DNA of 64,000 bases, taken from Acididesulfobacillus acetoxydans (GTDB taxonomy: Bacteria > Bacillota > Desulfitobacteriia > Desulfitobacteriales > Desulfitobacteriaceae). The stretch lies in assembly GCF_900016645.1 (NCBI RefSeq), contig NZ_CDGJ01000068.1. One strand, 5' to 3'. A model generated the notes under the pieces. The model saw only the letters and a program-made list of their open reading frames with translations. It ran no database searches and had not been told where the DNA came from. Shown piece by piece: positions 22,877-31,127 of the stretch; the first letter of the stretch is position 1, and the number at the start of each line of letters is the position of its first letter. Position numbers and translations under genes: made by a program.

Positions 22877-24703
22877 ATGTGTGGAATCGTCGGTTACATC
22901 GGGCGGCGGCCGGCCGTCCCGATTCTCGTCAAGGGTTTAAAGAAACTGGAATACCGGGGTTACGATTCGGCCGGAGTGGCCGTGCTTGATGAAGAAGACG
23001 GCTTGTTTGCCTGTAAGAGTGTGGGTAAACTGGCGGCCCTGGAAGAGAAACTGGGTGATGATTACGCCCGGACCTCCGTCGGGATAGGACACACGCGCTG
23101 GGCGACTCACGGCCGTCCCTCAGACCTCAATGCTCACCCGCACCAAGACTGCACGGGGGAATTTGCCGTCGTGCATAACGGGATTATTGAAAACTATCTT
23201 GAACTGCGGGACTGGCTGAGTGAACAGGGGCACCGTCTCATTTCGGAGACAGACACGGAAGTCCTGCCTCACCTAGTGGAGCATTTCTATGCGGGAGACC
23301 TGGCCGCCGCGGTGCGCCAGGTGCTGACTAAAATCCGGGGCGCTTTTGCCCTGGTGGTGTTGAGCCGCAAGGACCCGGACCGGTTGGTGGCCGCACGGAA
23401 GGACAGTCCTTTGGTGGTGGGCCTTGGCGACGGGGAGTTTTTCGTGGCCAGCGATATTCCGGCCGTTTTGGATTATACCCGGAAGACCTATATCCTGGCG
23501 GACGGGGAGATGGCCGTCGTCAGCGTGAATGGGGTCAAGATCACGGATTTCCAAGGTAACCCGCGTGAGAAGGAAGTCTTTGAAGTGAAGTGGGATGCCG
23601 TGGCGGCCGAAAAAGGCGGCTACGAGCATTTCATGCTGAAAGAAATCCATGAACAGCCCAGGGCCCTTAAGGATACGCTCTTGGGGCGGTTGACGGATTA
23701 TGGCGTGGAGCTGCAAGAGGTGGATTTGACGGCCGCGGAAGTGAATCAATTCCACAAGGTTTATATTGTTGCCTGCGGCACCGCCTCCCATGCCGGTTTG
23801 GTCGGAAAGAACCTGATCGAACGCTGGGCCAGGATGCCTGTGGAAGTGGATATTGCTTCGGAGTTTCGCTATCGCCGGCCGCTCATCGATGAGCATACCC
23901 TGGTGGTGGTGATCAGCCAATCCGGTGAAACAGCGGATACTCTGGCCGCTTTGCGCGAAGCTCACCGCTTGGGGGCACGGGTTGTAGCCGTGACCAATGT
24001 CGTGGGCAGCTCGGTGGCGAGGGAAGCGGATGATGTCATCTATACCTGGGCGGGTCCGGAAATAGCGGTGGCGTCGACCAAGGCTTACACGACCCAACTT
24101 TTGGGCATGGTCTTGCTCGGGCTGTATTTGGCCGAAGCTAAAGGAACTATGCCGGCAGAGAAGAGCCAAGCCCTCATTGCGGCGGTTAGGGAACTCCCGC
24201 GGCAGGCGCAGGAAGTCCTGGATCAACAAGAGGTGATCAAGAAACTCGCCCAGAGCTTCATTGCGGTTGAAGACACTTTCTTCATCGGCCGGGGCTTGGA
24301 TTGGGCTGTGGCGATGGAGGGAGCCTTGAAACTAAAAGAGATCTCCTATATCCACGCGGAGGCGTATGCGGCGGGGGAGCTGAAGCACGGCACCTTGGCC
24401 CTCATTACGGAGGAAACACCGGTTATCGGCCTGGCCACTCAGAGAGGTGTGTATGAGAAAACCATCTCCAATATCAAAGAAGTGAAGGCCAGGGATGCCA
24501 AAGTGATCGGCCTGACTTTTGCAGGAAATAAAGACATGCACAAGTCGGTCGATCAAGTGGTCTACTTGCCGGAGACCCTGGACGAACTGGCGCCGATCCT
24601 GACCGTGATCCCCCTGCAGCTCCTGGCCTATTATGTTTCGGTGGCCCGGGGCTGTGATGTCGACAAGCCGAGAAACCTGGCCAAGAGTGTCACGGTGGAA
24701 TAG
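22877..24703 (+). CDS. glmS: Glutamine-fructose-6-phosphate aminotransferase
   Basis: A 608-residue enzyme making glucosamine-6-phosphate from fructose-6-phosphate and glutamine. The catalytic Cys2 is in MCGIVGYIG, which fixes the start at 22877 after AGAGGAGAAG. The glutaminase domain (1-~240) has GIGHTRWATHG and NGIIENY. Two SIS domains follow, with ACGTASHAG, SQSGETADT and the C-terminal KPRNLAKSVTVE. Regulated by the upstream ribozyme. A decayed copy of its residues ~332-371 lies at 27000-27117. Confidence 0.97.
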   Translation: MCGIVGYIGRRPAVPILVKGLKKLEYRGYDSAGVAVLDEEDGLFACKSVGKLAALEEKLGDDYARTSVGIGHTRWATHGRPSDLNAHPHQDCTGEFAVVHNGIIENYLELRDWLSEQGHRLISETDTEVLPHLVEHFYAGDLAAAVRQVLTKIRGAFALVVLSRKDPDRLVAARKDSPLVVGLGDGEFFVASDIPAVLDYTRKTYILADGEMAVVSVNGVKITDFQGNPREKEVFEVKWDAVAAEKGGYEHFMLKEIHEQPRALKDTLLGRLTDYGVELQEVDLTAAEVNQFHKVYIVACGTASHAGLVGKNLIERWARMPVEVDIASEFRYRRPLIDEHTLVVVISQSGETADTLAALREAHRLGARVVAVTNVVGSSVAREADDVIYTWAGPEIAVASTKAYTTQLLGMVLLGLYLAEAKGTMPAEKSQALIAAVRELPRQAQEVLDQQEVIKKLAQSFIAVEDTFFIGRGLDWAVAMEGALKLKEISYIHAEAYAAGELKHGTLALITEETPVIGLATQRGVYEKTISNIKEVKARDAKVIGLTFAGNKDMHKSVDQVVYLPETLDELAPILTVIPLQLLAYYVSVARGCDVDKPRNLAKSVTVE

Positions 24704-24766
24704 GCAGGTCGCGGCGGAGGGATTGTTTGGGTCTTGAGATCCTGCGCAGGAAAGGAAGCAAACGAC

Positions 24767-24801
24767 ATGCCGGTTGGGGTTCAAATAACCTTAACCGGCA
24801 T
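24767..24801. terminator. Hairpin between convergent glmS and ecfT
   Basis: ATGCCGGTTGGGGTT and AACCTTAACCGGCAT pair around a short loop immediately next to the ecfT stop. Likely a shared bidirectional terminator, though T runs are short on both sides. Confidence 0.65.
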
Positions 24802-25566
24802 TCAAAAATGAGTGAACAGGACGACAGAGCACACGCCTAACGTGAAGGCCAGAAAAAGCCAGTCGGTAAAGGTCGTTTGGAATACTGTTTTGGTCCGAAC
24901 TTCGGAATAGCACCTTGACTCCATGGCCAATACCATTTCGTCGGCGCGCATAAAGGTGTGCAATAAGAGGGGAAAGAGCAAAAGCTTGATCCGCACCAGC
25001 GGATTTTTTCTCTTTTCGATGCAGCGGGCTTTTTGGGCTTCCAGCATTTCGGCAGCTTGGTCAAAGATGAGCGGGATGAGGACTAATGTCAGGCTGAACA
25101 TGGTTGCGATCCGTGCTTCCGGGACAAGCGGAATGGGCCTGAGAAACCATTCCACACTGTTTTTTAACTGTGAAAGCGGGGTGGTTCCTGTTAAGATGGT
25201 GCAGGTGAGGATGATTAAGAGCAGTCGCCAGGCATAGAGCAAACCTGAGGTAAACCCCTGCCGGGTGAGCCCGTGGATTGGGATGCCTGTGATGGGAGCA
25301 CCGGGAACGCTAAAGGAGTTGACCACAAGGACAACGCCGCTCAGTAAGAGAAAGTACCTCGTTTCGCTCAACAGGCTTTTTGCGGGCAGCTTGGAGCTTG
25401 TCAGGGCAGCGCATAATACAGCAGTCAATACGGCAAGACCCAGCCACCGGCTGGTGAGGCCTGCCGCTAGCGTGAATAGAATCAAGCATAGGAGCTTGAT
25501 TCGGCCGTCCAGGGTATGGATGATTGATTTCTCGGGAGTGTAGTGAAAAATGTTCAGCTCAGCCAT
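24802..25566 (-). CDS. ecfT: ECF transporter transmembrane component EcfT/BioN
   Basis: A 254-residue membrane protein with about five hydrophobic helices, of the CbiQ/EcfT family. It couples the ATPase to the substrate-binding S component. The start has FHYTPEKSIIHTLDGRIKLL; the cytoplasmic coupling helices carry the ARC (KARCIEKR) and SRC (MESRCYSE) motifs that replace the family Ala-Arg-Gly. It overlaps the upstream ATPase gene by 13 bp. As the third gene after bioY and the ATPase it completes a dedicated biotin importer. Confidence 0.9.
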   Translation of the reverse strand: MAELNIFHYTPEKSIIHTLDGRIKLLCLILFTLAAGLTSRWLGLAVLTAVLCAALTSSKLPAKSLLSETRYFLLLSGVVLVVNSFSVPGAPITGIPIHGLTRQGFTSGLLYAWRLLLIILTCTILTGTTPLSQLKNSVEWFLRPIPLVPEARIATMFSLTLVLIPLIFDQAAEMLEAQKARCIEKRKNPLVRIKLLLFPLLLHTFMRADEMVLAMESRCYSEVRTKTVFQTTFTDWLFLAFTLGVCSVVLFTHF

Positions 25567-26303
25567 GTCATCGTCTCAATTCCGCCGTTTCGGCCATAGG
25601 GTCTGCGTATGCCGTATGACTCCACTTCATCGATGAGCCGGTTTGGGTCGCCGTCCCGGACGAGACGGCCTTTCTGCAAAATGACCAACCGGTCCGCGTG
25701 GGCCAGAGCCTTTTCCAGTTCATGGGTTACTAAAATGATAGTGTGCCCGTTTTTGTGCAGGCCGACGATCTGTTTCAAGATTTGCAGCACACCCGGGTAA
25801 TCCAATCCTGTGAACGGTTCGTCGAAAATGATGACTTTGGGCTTCATGGCTAGCACGCCGGCCGCCGCCAGTTTTCGTTTCTGGCCTCCGGACAGAGTAT
25901 GAGGCTGCCGATCGGCCAGAGCGCTCAATCCCACAGCCTCAAGTGCTTCTCTGACCCGGTCGTCAACTTCCTGACGGGGCAAATTGAGGTTTTCAGGACC
26001 AAACGCCACATCCTCGGCAACCGTTTGGCCGACGATTTGACTGTCCGAGTTTTGGAAAATCAGCCCGACGTTTTTCCGGGCATGAGTGAGGTTTTTACTG
26101 ATCGGCACCCCTTCCAGCAGCACTTCTCCCGAAGTGGGGAGAAAGAGTCCGTTAAAATGCCGGACCAAAACGGTTTTCCCTGAACCGTTGGAGCCTGCAA
26201 TAATGACGAATTCCCCGTCTCGAATCGCAAGATTTATGTCCTTAAGTGCCTCTGTACCGTTAGGAAAAATATGGGTCAGCTGTCGAGCTGCCAGAATGTT
26301 CAT
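25554..26303 (-). CDS. ecfA: ECF transporter ATPase (BioM/EcfA-like)
   Basis: A 249-residue ABC ATPase. Walker A GSNGSGKT, Q-loop FQNSDSQIVGQT, signature LSGGQKRKLA, Walker B VIIFDEP and H-loop VTHELEKA are all intact. Only one ATPase gene is present, so the complex is either a homodimer, as for BioM, or uses a partner coded elsewhere. It lies directly after bioY (adjacent start/stop) and overlaps ecfT. Confidence 0.92.
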   Translation of the reverse strand: MNILAARQLTHIFPNGTEALKDINLAIRDGEFVIIAGSNGSGKTVLVRHFNGLFLPTSGEVLLEGVPISKNLTHARKNVGLIFQNSDSQIVGQTVAEDVAFGPENLNLPRQEVDDRVREALEAVGLSALADRQPHTLSGGQKRKLAAAGVLAMKPKVIIFDEPFTGLDYPGVLQILKQIVGLHKNGHTIILVTHELEKALAHADRLVILQKGRLVRDGDPNRLIDEVESYGIRRPYGRNGGIETMTWLS

Positions 26304-26876
26304 TTATTGCACCCGTGATGACGTAGGCGCCGCGGGAGGGTGGAGAAGGGGCCGCAGCATTTTAACTAAGGCCAGGGCTACAACTATCTTGATGATCATG
26401 CCGGGCATGAACGGTGTCAGGCCAAAGGCCAGGGCGTTTTCCCAGGAAAGTTTCAAGACCTGTTTGAGCCAGGGGACCCCCAGGCCGTAGAGAATGATGT
26501 TGCCGACCGCCAGAGCTGCCAGGTCCTTAAGCGATGAGGGCTTTCCTGTTCCGGATATCAGTCCGATTACGAGGACCGCGAGAAAATCCCCAAATAAGAA
26601 TCCCCCCGTCGGCCCGAAGAGAACCGGCAACCCGGCTCTTCCGCCCGCAAACACAGGAAGTCCGAGAGCGCCAAGGAAGAGAAACAATCCGACGCTGACC
26701 ACTCCCCAAGACGCCCCTAAGAACAAACCCGCAAACATCATAAAGAAATCCGATAAGACAATCGGTACAGGGCTAAAGGGGAGAGGGAAGCTAATATAGC
26801 CTCCGATGACAATAAGTGCGGCAGAGAGGCAGGCGAAAACCATCATACGGAGATTGGGCGACTGGCTTTGACGCAT
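26304..26876 (-). CDS. bioY: Biotin-binding S component BioY
   Basis: A 190-residue integral membrane protein of the BioY family that binds biotin with high affinity. It has FMMFAGLFLGASWGVVSVG and the conserved GRAGLPVLFGPTGGFLFG loop near residue 80-95, and a C-terminal FGLTPFMPGMIIK. First gene of a bioY-ecfA-ecfT operon. A near-perfect BirA-type operator (26894-26939) sits just upstream, supporting biotin repression. Confidence 0.95.
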   Translation of the reverse strand: MRQSQSPNLRMMVFACLSAALIVIGGYISFPLPFSPVPIVLSDFFMMFAGLFLGASWGVVSVGLFLFLGALGLPVFAGGRAGLPVLFGPTGGFLFGDFLAVLVIGLISGTGKPSSLKDLAALAVGNIILYGLGVPWLKQVLKLSWENALAFGLTPFMPGMIIKIVVALALVKMLRPLLHPPAAPTSSRVQ

Positions 26877-26893
26877 TGATGGACCACTCCTTT

Positions 26894-26939
26894 CGTCTTA
26901 TTGTAAACCATGGTAATAACACAAGTTTACAATAAGACG
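26894..26939 (-). promoter_or_regulatory. BirA-type biotin operator upstream of bioY
   Basis: Inverted repeat CGTCTTATTGTAAACC, 14-bp spacer, AGTTTACAATAAGACG. The arms match 15 of 16 positions and contain the TTGTnAACC/GGTTnACAA core of Firmicute BirA sites. It lies 18-63 bp before the bioY ATG, where a biotinyl-BirA repressor would block transcription. Confidence 0.88.
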
Positions 26940-26999
26940 AGACGGTTTTCAAGCCCGAGTGCTTCTCCTTTGCCTAACGTTCCGGCTTGACCTTCGACA

Positions 27000-27117
27000 C
27001 TATGCCGGCCGCTCATCAGTGAGCATACCCTGGTGGTGACGAGCCAATCCGGTGAAACGGCGGATACGCTGGCTGCTCTGCGCGAAGCTCACCGTTTGGG
27101 GGCGCGAGTGGTGGTGG
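27000..27117 (+). pseudogene. Decayed glmS fragment
   Basis: About 118 bp closely match glmS bases 23870-23988 (first SIS domain around SQSGETADTLAALREAHRLG). There is a one-base gap at the start, a three-base gap in the middle and scattered changes, many at third codon positions. It has no start, no rest of gene and lies 3 kb from the intact gene in the same orientation. The synonymous pattern suggests it comes from an older or foreign glmS that was once under selection, not from a fresh copy. Confidence 0.88.
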
Positions 27118-27171
27118 ACTGGCATTGTTTGTCCGCACGGCCCGGGATTTTGCCTATTGACAGAAACCCTG

Positions 27172-27226
27172 TTGACAGGCAAAGAAAATGGTGTATTATT
27201 GTACTAGGGATCTAATACAGTAATAC
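27172..27226 (+). promoter_or_regulatory. Promoter and YtrA-type operator
   Basis: TTGACA (27172-27177), 16-bp spacer, TATTAT (27194-27199). Overlapping the -10 is an inverted repeat: GTATTATTGTACTAG and CTAATACAGTAATAC (27193-27207 and 27212-27226), matching at 13 of 15 positions. It directly precedes the GntR regulator, indicating autorepression. Confidence 0.88.
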
Positions 27227-27239
27227 ATGAGGTGATGTT

Positions 27240-27611
27240 ATGCCATGGGAACTGAAATCTGACAGACCAATTTATCTGCAACTGGTCGAACACATCGAGT
27301 TCATGATTTTTTCCGGGACTTATCCTCTGGGGGCAAGGCTGCCCTCGGTGCGAGACATGGCCCAAGATGCAGCTGTAAACCCCAACACCATGCAGAGAGC
27401 TCTGGCGAAGTTGGAAGAAGACGGCCTCATAATAACCCATCGCACGAGCGGTCGGTCGATAACGGAGGATGCACGTATGATTGAACGAGTAAAAACCAAG
27501 ATAGCTCAGGAACAAATCTTAGGGTTCCTGGAGAAGATGAAACGACTGGGCTTTGAACAAAAGGAAATCCTAACTCTGATTAATGACATGGCAAAGGAGA
27601 TGAAAAAATGA
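27240..27611 (+). CDS. GntR-family regulator, YtrA subfamily
   Basis: A 123-residue regulator with a GntR winged-helix domain: SDRPIYLQLVEHIEFMI, then GARLPSVRDMAQDAAVNPNTMQRAL, and LEEDGLI. The short C-terminal tail lacks a ligand-binding domain, as in YtrA. AGGTGA precedes the ATG. It shares a 4-bp overlap region with the following ABC ATPase and has an autoregulatory-looking palindrome at its promoter. YtrA-type regulators control ABC exporters responding to cell-envelope antibiotics in other Firmicutes; the inducer here is unknown. Confidence 0.93.
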   Translation: MPWELKSDRPIYLQLVEHIEFMIFSGTYPLGARLPSVRDMAQDAAVNPNTMQRALAKLEEDGLIITHRTSGRSITEDARMIERVKTKIAQEQILGFLEKMKRLGFEQKEILTLINDMAKEMKK

Positions 27612-28306
27612 GCACCATCTTGGAATGCAAAAGTCTAGGCAAAAGATTCGGAAACAAGCCAGCCCTATCCGACGTCAGCTTGGAAGTAGCTCGCGGACAA
27701 ATCGTGGGCTTGCTGGGGCCGAACGGCAGCGGAAAAAGCACCTTGATTAAGCTGGCCAACGGACTTCTGACCCCGTCCAATGGCAAAATTCTCGTTGGAG
27801 GCCGAGAGCCGGATATTGAGACCAAGAAAATCATATCGTACCTGCCGGAGCGAACTTACTTGAATGATTGGATGCGGGTGCACGAAATCATCGAGTTTTT
27901 CTCCGATTTCTACGCTGATTTCAAACCGGAAAAAGCTTACGACATGTTAAAGAGACTGAATATCGATCCGCAAGACCGGCTGAGAACCATGTCCAAGGGA
28001 ACAAAGGAAAAAGTCCAACTGATTCTGGTCATGAGCCGCGAAGCCGATCTTTATCTTCTGGATGAGCCGATCGGCGGCGTCGATCCGGCCGCGCGGGATT
28101 ATATCCTGCAAACAATTCTCGGCAATTACAATGAAAACGGAACCATAATCATTTCCACCCACCTCATCTCGGACATCGAGAAGATATTGGATTATGTTAT
28201 TTTCATAAATCAGGGTCGAGTGATTCTAACTTCCTCCGTGGATGATATTCGGGATAACCAGGGCAAAACCGTCGATGCGCTATTTAGGGAGGTATTTAAA
28301 TGTTAG
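27608..28306 (+). CDS. ABC exporter ATPase (YtrB-like)
   Basis: A 232-residue ATPase with Walker A GPNGSGKST, Walker B DLYLLDEPIGGVDP and H-loop ISTHL. The signature is degenerate (MSKGTKEKVQL instead of LSGGQ), which is common in the YtrB/CcmA-like group. Coupled to the regulator by an ATGA overlap and to the permease by a 7-bp overlap. The three genes form one operon. Confidence 0.93.
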   Translation: MSTILECKSLGKRFGNKPALSDVSLEVARGQIVGLLGPNGSGKSTLIKLANGLLTPSNGKILVGGREPDIETKKIISYLPERTYLNDWMRVHEIIEFFSDFYADFKPEKAYDMLKRLNIDPQDRLRTMSKGTKEKVQLILVMSREADLYLLDEPIGGVDPAARDYILQTILGNYNENGTIIISTHLISDIEKILDYVIFINQGRVILTSSVDDIRDNQGKTVDALFREVFKC

Positions 28307-29055
28307 GCAAACTGCTAAAGTACGAAATGAGAGCCACTGGGAGAACGCTCCTGCCGCTCTTCCTCTCTTTGCTGCTGGTTGCTGGAATTTCCAGACTTCT
28401 CTTCGGTGCAGGCCACCAGAAATGGGATGTTGCGACTGTCATCAGCTTGGCTGTGTACGCCGTTATTATGGCCGGCATGTTCGTCATGACCTTCGTTGTT
28501 ATGATTCAGCGGTTCTACAGAAACCTTCTTTCCGATGAGGGGTACCTGATGTTTACCCTTCCCGTCAAGCCCTGGAAGCACATTGTGAGCAAACTTCTCG
28601 TGTCCATGATGTGGATCGTGGTCAGTGTAGCAGTCGCCTTGGTTTCTATCATCATAGTCAACTATCGGCCGGGTGCATGGACCAAAATGATCACGTTCAG
28701 CGGAGGATTGGGCTCCTCTGCCCACTTCTTGGCCTTCATCGTAAGCGCCTTGGTCAGCCTGGCGGCGGGCATCTTGCTCATCTACGCCTCGATAGCCATT
28801 GGGCATCTCGTGAACCGGCATAAGGTGCTGGCTTCGTTCGCCGGCTTTATCGTCCTCAATACGCTTACCCAAATTGTTGGGCAAGTATTCAGGAGCCTCT
28901 TCCATACTATTCAGGTCAACTCCGGCCATTTTGCTTTTGCCCAGGCTCGGAGCGAACTAGCCATCGCTTGCGCGATTGCCTTTATGGTCCTGCTGTCTGC
29001 TGCCTATTTTGCTGTAACGAACCATATCTTGGCTAAACGGCTCAATCTGGAATGA
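28300..29055 (+). CDS. ABC-2 type permease of the YtrA-regulated exporter
   Basis: A 251-residue membrane protein with six hydrophobic segments. It begins MLGKLLKYEMRATGRTLLPLF and has the MFTLPVKPWKHIVSKLL motif typical of ABC-2 permeases working with YtrB-like ATPases. It ends the operon. Substrate unknown; export of a membrane-active compound or lipid-related stress response is the family norm. Confidence 0.87.
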   Translation: MLGKLLKYEMRATGRTLLPLFLSLLLVAGISRLLFGAGHQKWDVATVISLAVYAVIMAGMFVMTFVVMIQRFYRNLLSDEGYLMFTLPVKPWKHIVSKLLVSMMWIVVSVAVALVSIIIVNYRPGAWTKMITFSGGLGSSAHFLAFIVSALVSLAAGILLIYASIAIGHLVNRHKVLASFAGFIVLNTLTQIVGQVFRSLFHTIQVNSGHFAFAQARSELAIACAIAFMVLLSAAYFAVTNHILAKRLNLE

Positions 29056-29109
29056 GAGGAACGCCGTACAACCCGGTTCTGCGGAAATTGCTTCAACCTT
29101 ATCCCCCTG

Positions 29110-30351
29110 CTAATCGAATTTCCTGATGGAGGGAATCAGTAGAGCGCCCGCAGTGATTACGGTCAAAAGAATTGCTTCGGAGGCCATCGTTATGGTTCCA
29201 CCTATGTTTTGCGTCAGCCAACCCGTAATAATATAGCCCACGGGCAAAAGCGCGATTGAACCCATCCCGTCGAGGCTGGCCACCCGACCGAAAAATTCCA
29301 GCGGGATCAGCTCCTGAAGACTGCTTTCCCAAATCAGTCCTATCAGCATGATCATGGCCCCGTTTACGCTCATGGCCAAGACCAGGTAGGGAAGCAGGCT
29401 GACAAAAACAATACTGACCAAGAACAGACCCGCCACCGCGACTCCCGTGTAGGCAATAATTCCGCGCCGGTGCCAGGTCCGGCGCAAGCCAAACAAAAAG
29501 GCCGATAGAAGTGACCCAACGCCATTGGCGGTTATCAGCAGGCCGTAGATGTAGGGCGGTTGATGCAATTTGTCTTTGACTAACCAAGGCAGCAGAATAG
29601 TGAAATAACTCGAGAACATGATATTGACGAAGGCAAAGACCAAAATCGTAATCCATAACCAGGGATGTTTTCTCAATTCCCGATATCCGCCGGTTAGTTC
29701 ACGGGCGAACGTGCGCACTAAATGTTCGCCCTCGGCTTTGGCCGCGCCAGGCGTTTTTTGCCCCGGCGGGCCGGACTGGGTTAAGAGAGCCAGGCTGAGG
29801 ACGGAAATCAGAAAAGTCATGGCGTCAAGGCCAAATCCCCAGGCGATTGAGACGAAACTGATGATTACACCCCCCAGAGAGGGACCGACCAGCCTGGCAA
29901 ATTGTTCGCCCATTTGAGTCAAAGCATTGGCGGAATTTCTAATGTCAGGAGTAAATATCTGCGCCCGCACGGCGGAGTAGGCCGGTTGGAATAAGGCGGA
30001 CATGGTGCCGGCTAACACGGCATAGGTATAGATGACCATCCTGTTCAAGTCGCCGTAGATACTTAAGAGAGTTAGGACAAGTAAAAAGCAGAGGCGGATT
30101 GCGTCTGTAACCATCATGAGCCGCACCCTGGGCACACGGTCCACGAGAAAACCGGTAAACGGCAGAAAGATCACCTGGGGTATTACTATCAAGGCCATCA
30201 CATATCCCATGGTCAGGGATGAGTTAAACAGGGAATAGACGATGAGCGGTAACATCACCATCATAATGCTGTCGCCGAGCCGGGACAACATTTGCCCAAG
30301 CCACAAGGCTGTAAAATCTCGGGATTTGAGAGCTGAATTGGCGCTTAGCAT
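29110..30351 (-). CDS. MFS efflux transporter (MefA/MFS_3-like)
   Basis: A 413-residue permease with about 12 membrane segments. It has FTALWLGQMLSRLGDSIMMVMLP in helix 1 and GFLVDRVPRVRLMM in the 2-3 loop, the pattern of macrolide-efflux-like MFS proteins. I prefer the ATG at 30351, preceded by GAAAGGAC at good spacing. The frame opens at 30444 but adds 31 unlike residues. It is convergent with the ABC operon. The substrate cannot be told from sequence. Confidence 0.87.
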   Translation of the reverse strand: MLSANSALKSRDFTALWLGQMLSRLGDSIMMVMLPLIVYSLFNSSLTMGYVMALIVIPQVIFLPFTGFLVDRVPRVRLMMVTDAIRLCFLLVLTLLSIYGDLNRMVIYTYAVLAGTMSALFQPAYSAVRAQIFTPDIRNSANALTQMGEQFARLVGPSLGGVIISFVSIAWGFGLDAMTFLISVLSLALLTQSGPPGQKTPGAAKAEGEHLVRTFARELTGGYRELRKHPWLWITILVFAFVNIMFSSYFTILLPWLVKDKLHQPPYIYGLLITANGVGSLLSAFLFGLRRTWHRRGIIAYTGVAVAGLFLVSIVFVSLLPYLVLAMSVNGAMIMLIGLIWESSLQELIPLEFFGRVASLDGMGSIALLPVGYIITGWLTQNIGGTITMASEAILLTVITAGALLIPSIRKFD

Positions 30352-31127
30352 CTCTTTTGTCCTTTCAACAAGCTTCAGGAAACTTTTGCAAGCTCCTTTT
30401 TGAGAAAGTTCTTGAATCTCCTCAAAAATTCCCCCATCCTTCACAGGCGGGGGATAAGTTATTCTGCACCTTAAGGGTATACATTGGAGTATCCAATTAT
30501 GAAGGATTTGGATTCCACTATAGGGATTTAAGTCACGCTAATATTCTAACTAAGTCAGGCTTCTTTCGCAAGAGAATATTTCCGATTATGGAAAAATAGG
30601 CTTATTTCCTTTTTCGGAGGAAATGCCGCCGACTTAGCAGGAATTTGCGGGAAGACGCAGAATCTTTAGTTTAGATAATCTTTGGCTCAGTAGCCAATAC
30701 CGTCTGAATTTGACATCTGCCCATCAGCGCTTGGCCCCGGGGAGAGAAGGGCTCCTGTCAGAGGGGTTGGGGGTTGGACCCTAAGAGGGTGTTGAAACTA
30801 AGCGCCAGGGTCGGTACATAATCCAGACGGAAGAAGAGCCCAGAAAGACACCACGGACAAAAGAAAAGCATGTATGAAAAAGGACGAGAATAACTATAAA
30901 GAATGCGGAAGCCTGCGGTTCGCTGCGGCCGGAAGGCCATTCAGACAAGGTTTATGGCAATTCACATCGGGAGGAGGATCAAAAAGCCTGAGACGAGATA
31001 AAATGGTTTACGATCCGAAAGATTATCTGGCCGTTCCTCAACTGCGGGTTAACAAGGGGGAGGTGATGCCGCAGGTCTTTCCCAGGGGTTAACACAGGGT
31101 GATCAGACGAGAAGTAATGAAGGGGGA
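30352..31127. other. Gene-free interval of about 770 bp
   Basis: Divergent region between the MFS gene and the solute-binding lipoprotein. Contains an AT-rich stretch near 30520-30600 and a small stem (ATTTCC..GGAAAT, about 30603-30625). No frame has a family resemblance. Promoters for both flanking genes are expected here. A segment at 30624-30660 (GCCGACTTAGCAGGAATTTGCGGG) looks like a dispersed intergenic motif, but I cannot name it. Confidence 0.4.

Noticed and set aside
27033..27215. Small intact protein from the glmS-like fragment
   Set aside because: It contains only a piece of one SIS domain, then unrelated residues, and lacks a ribosome site; treated as a pseudogene scrap.
30874..31092. 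Possible 72-residue gene before the solute-binding lipoprotein
   Set aside because: No ribosome site or family resemblance; probably leader sequence.
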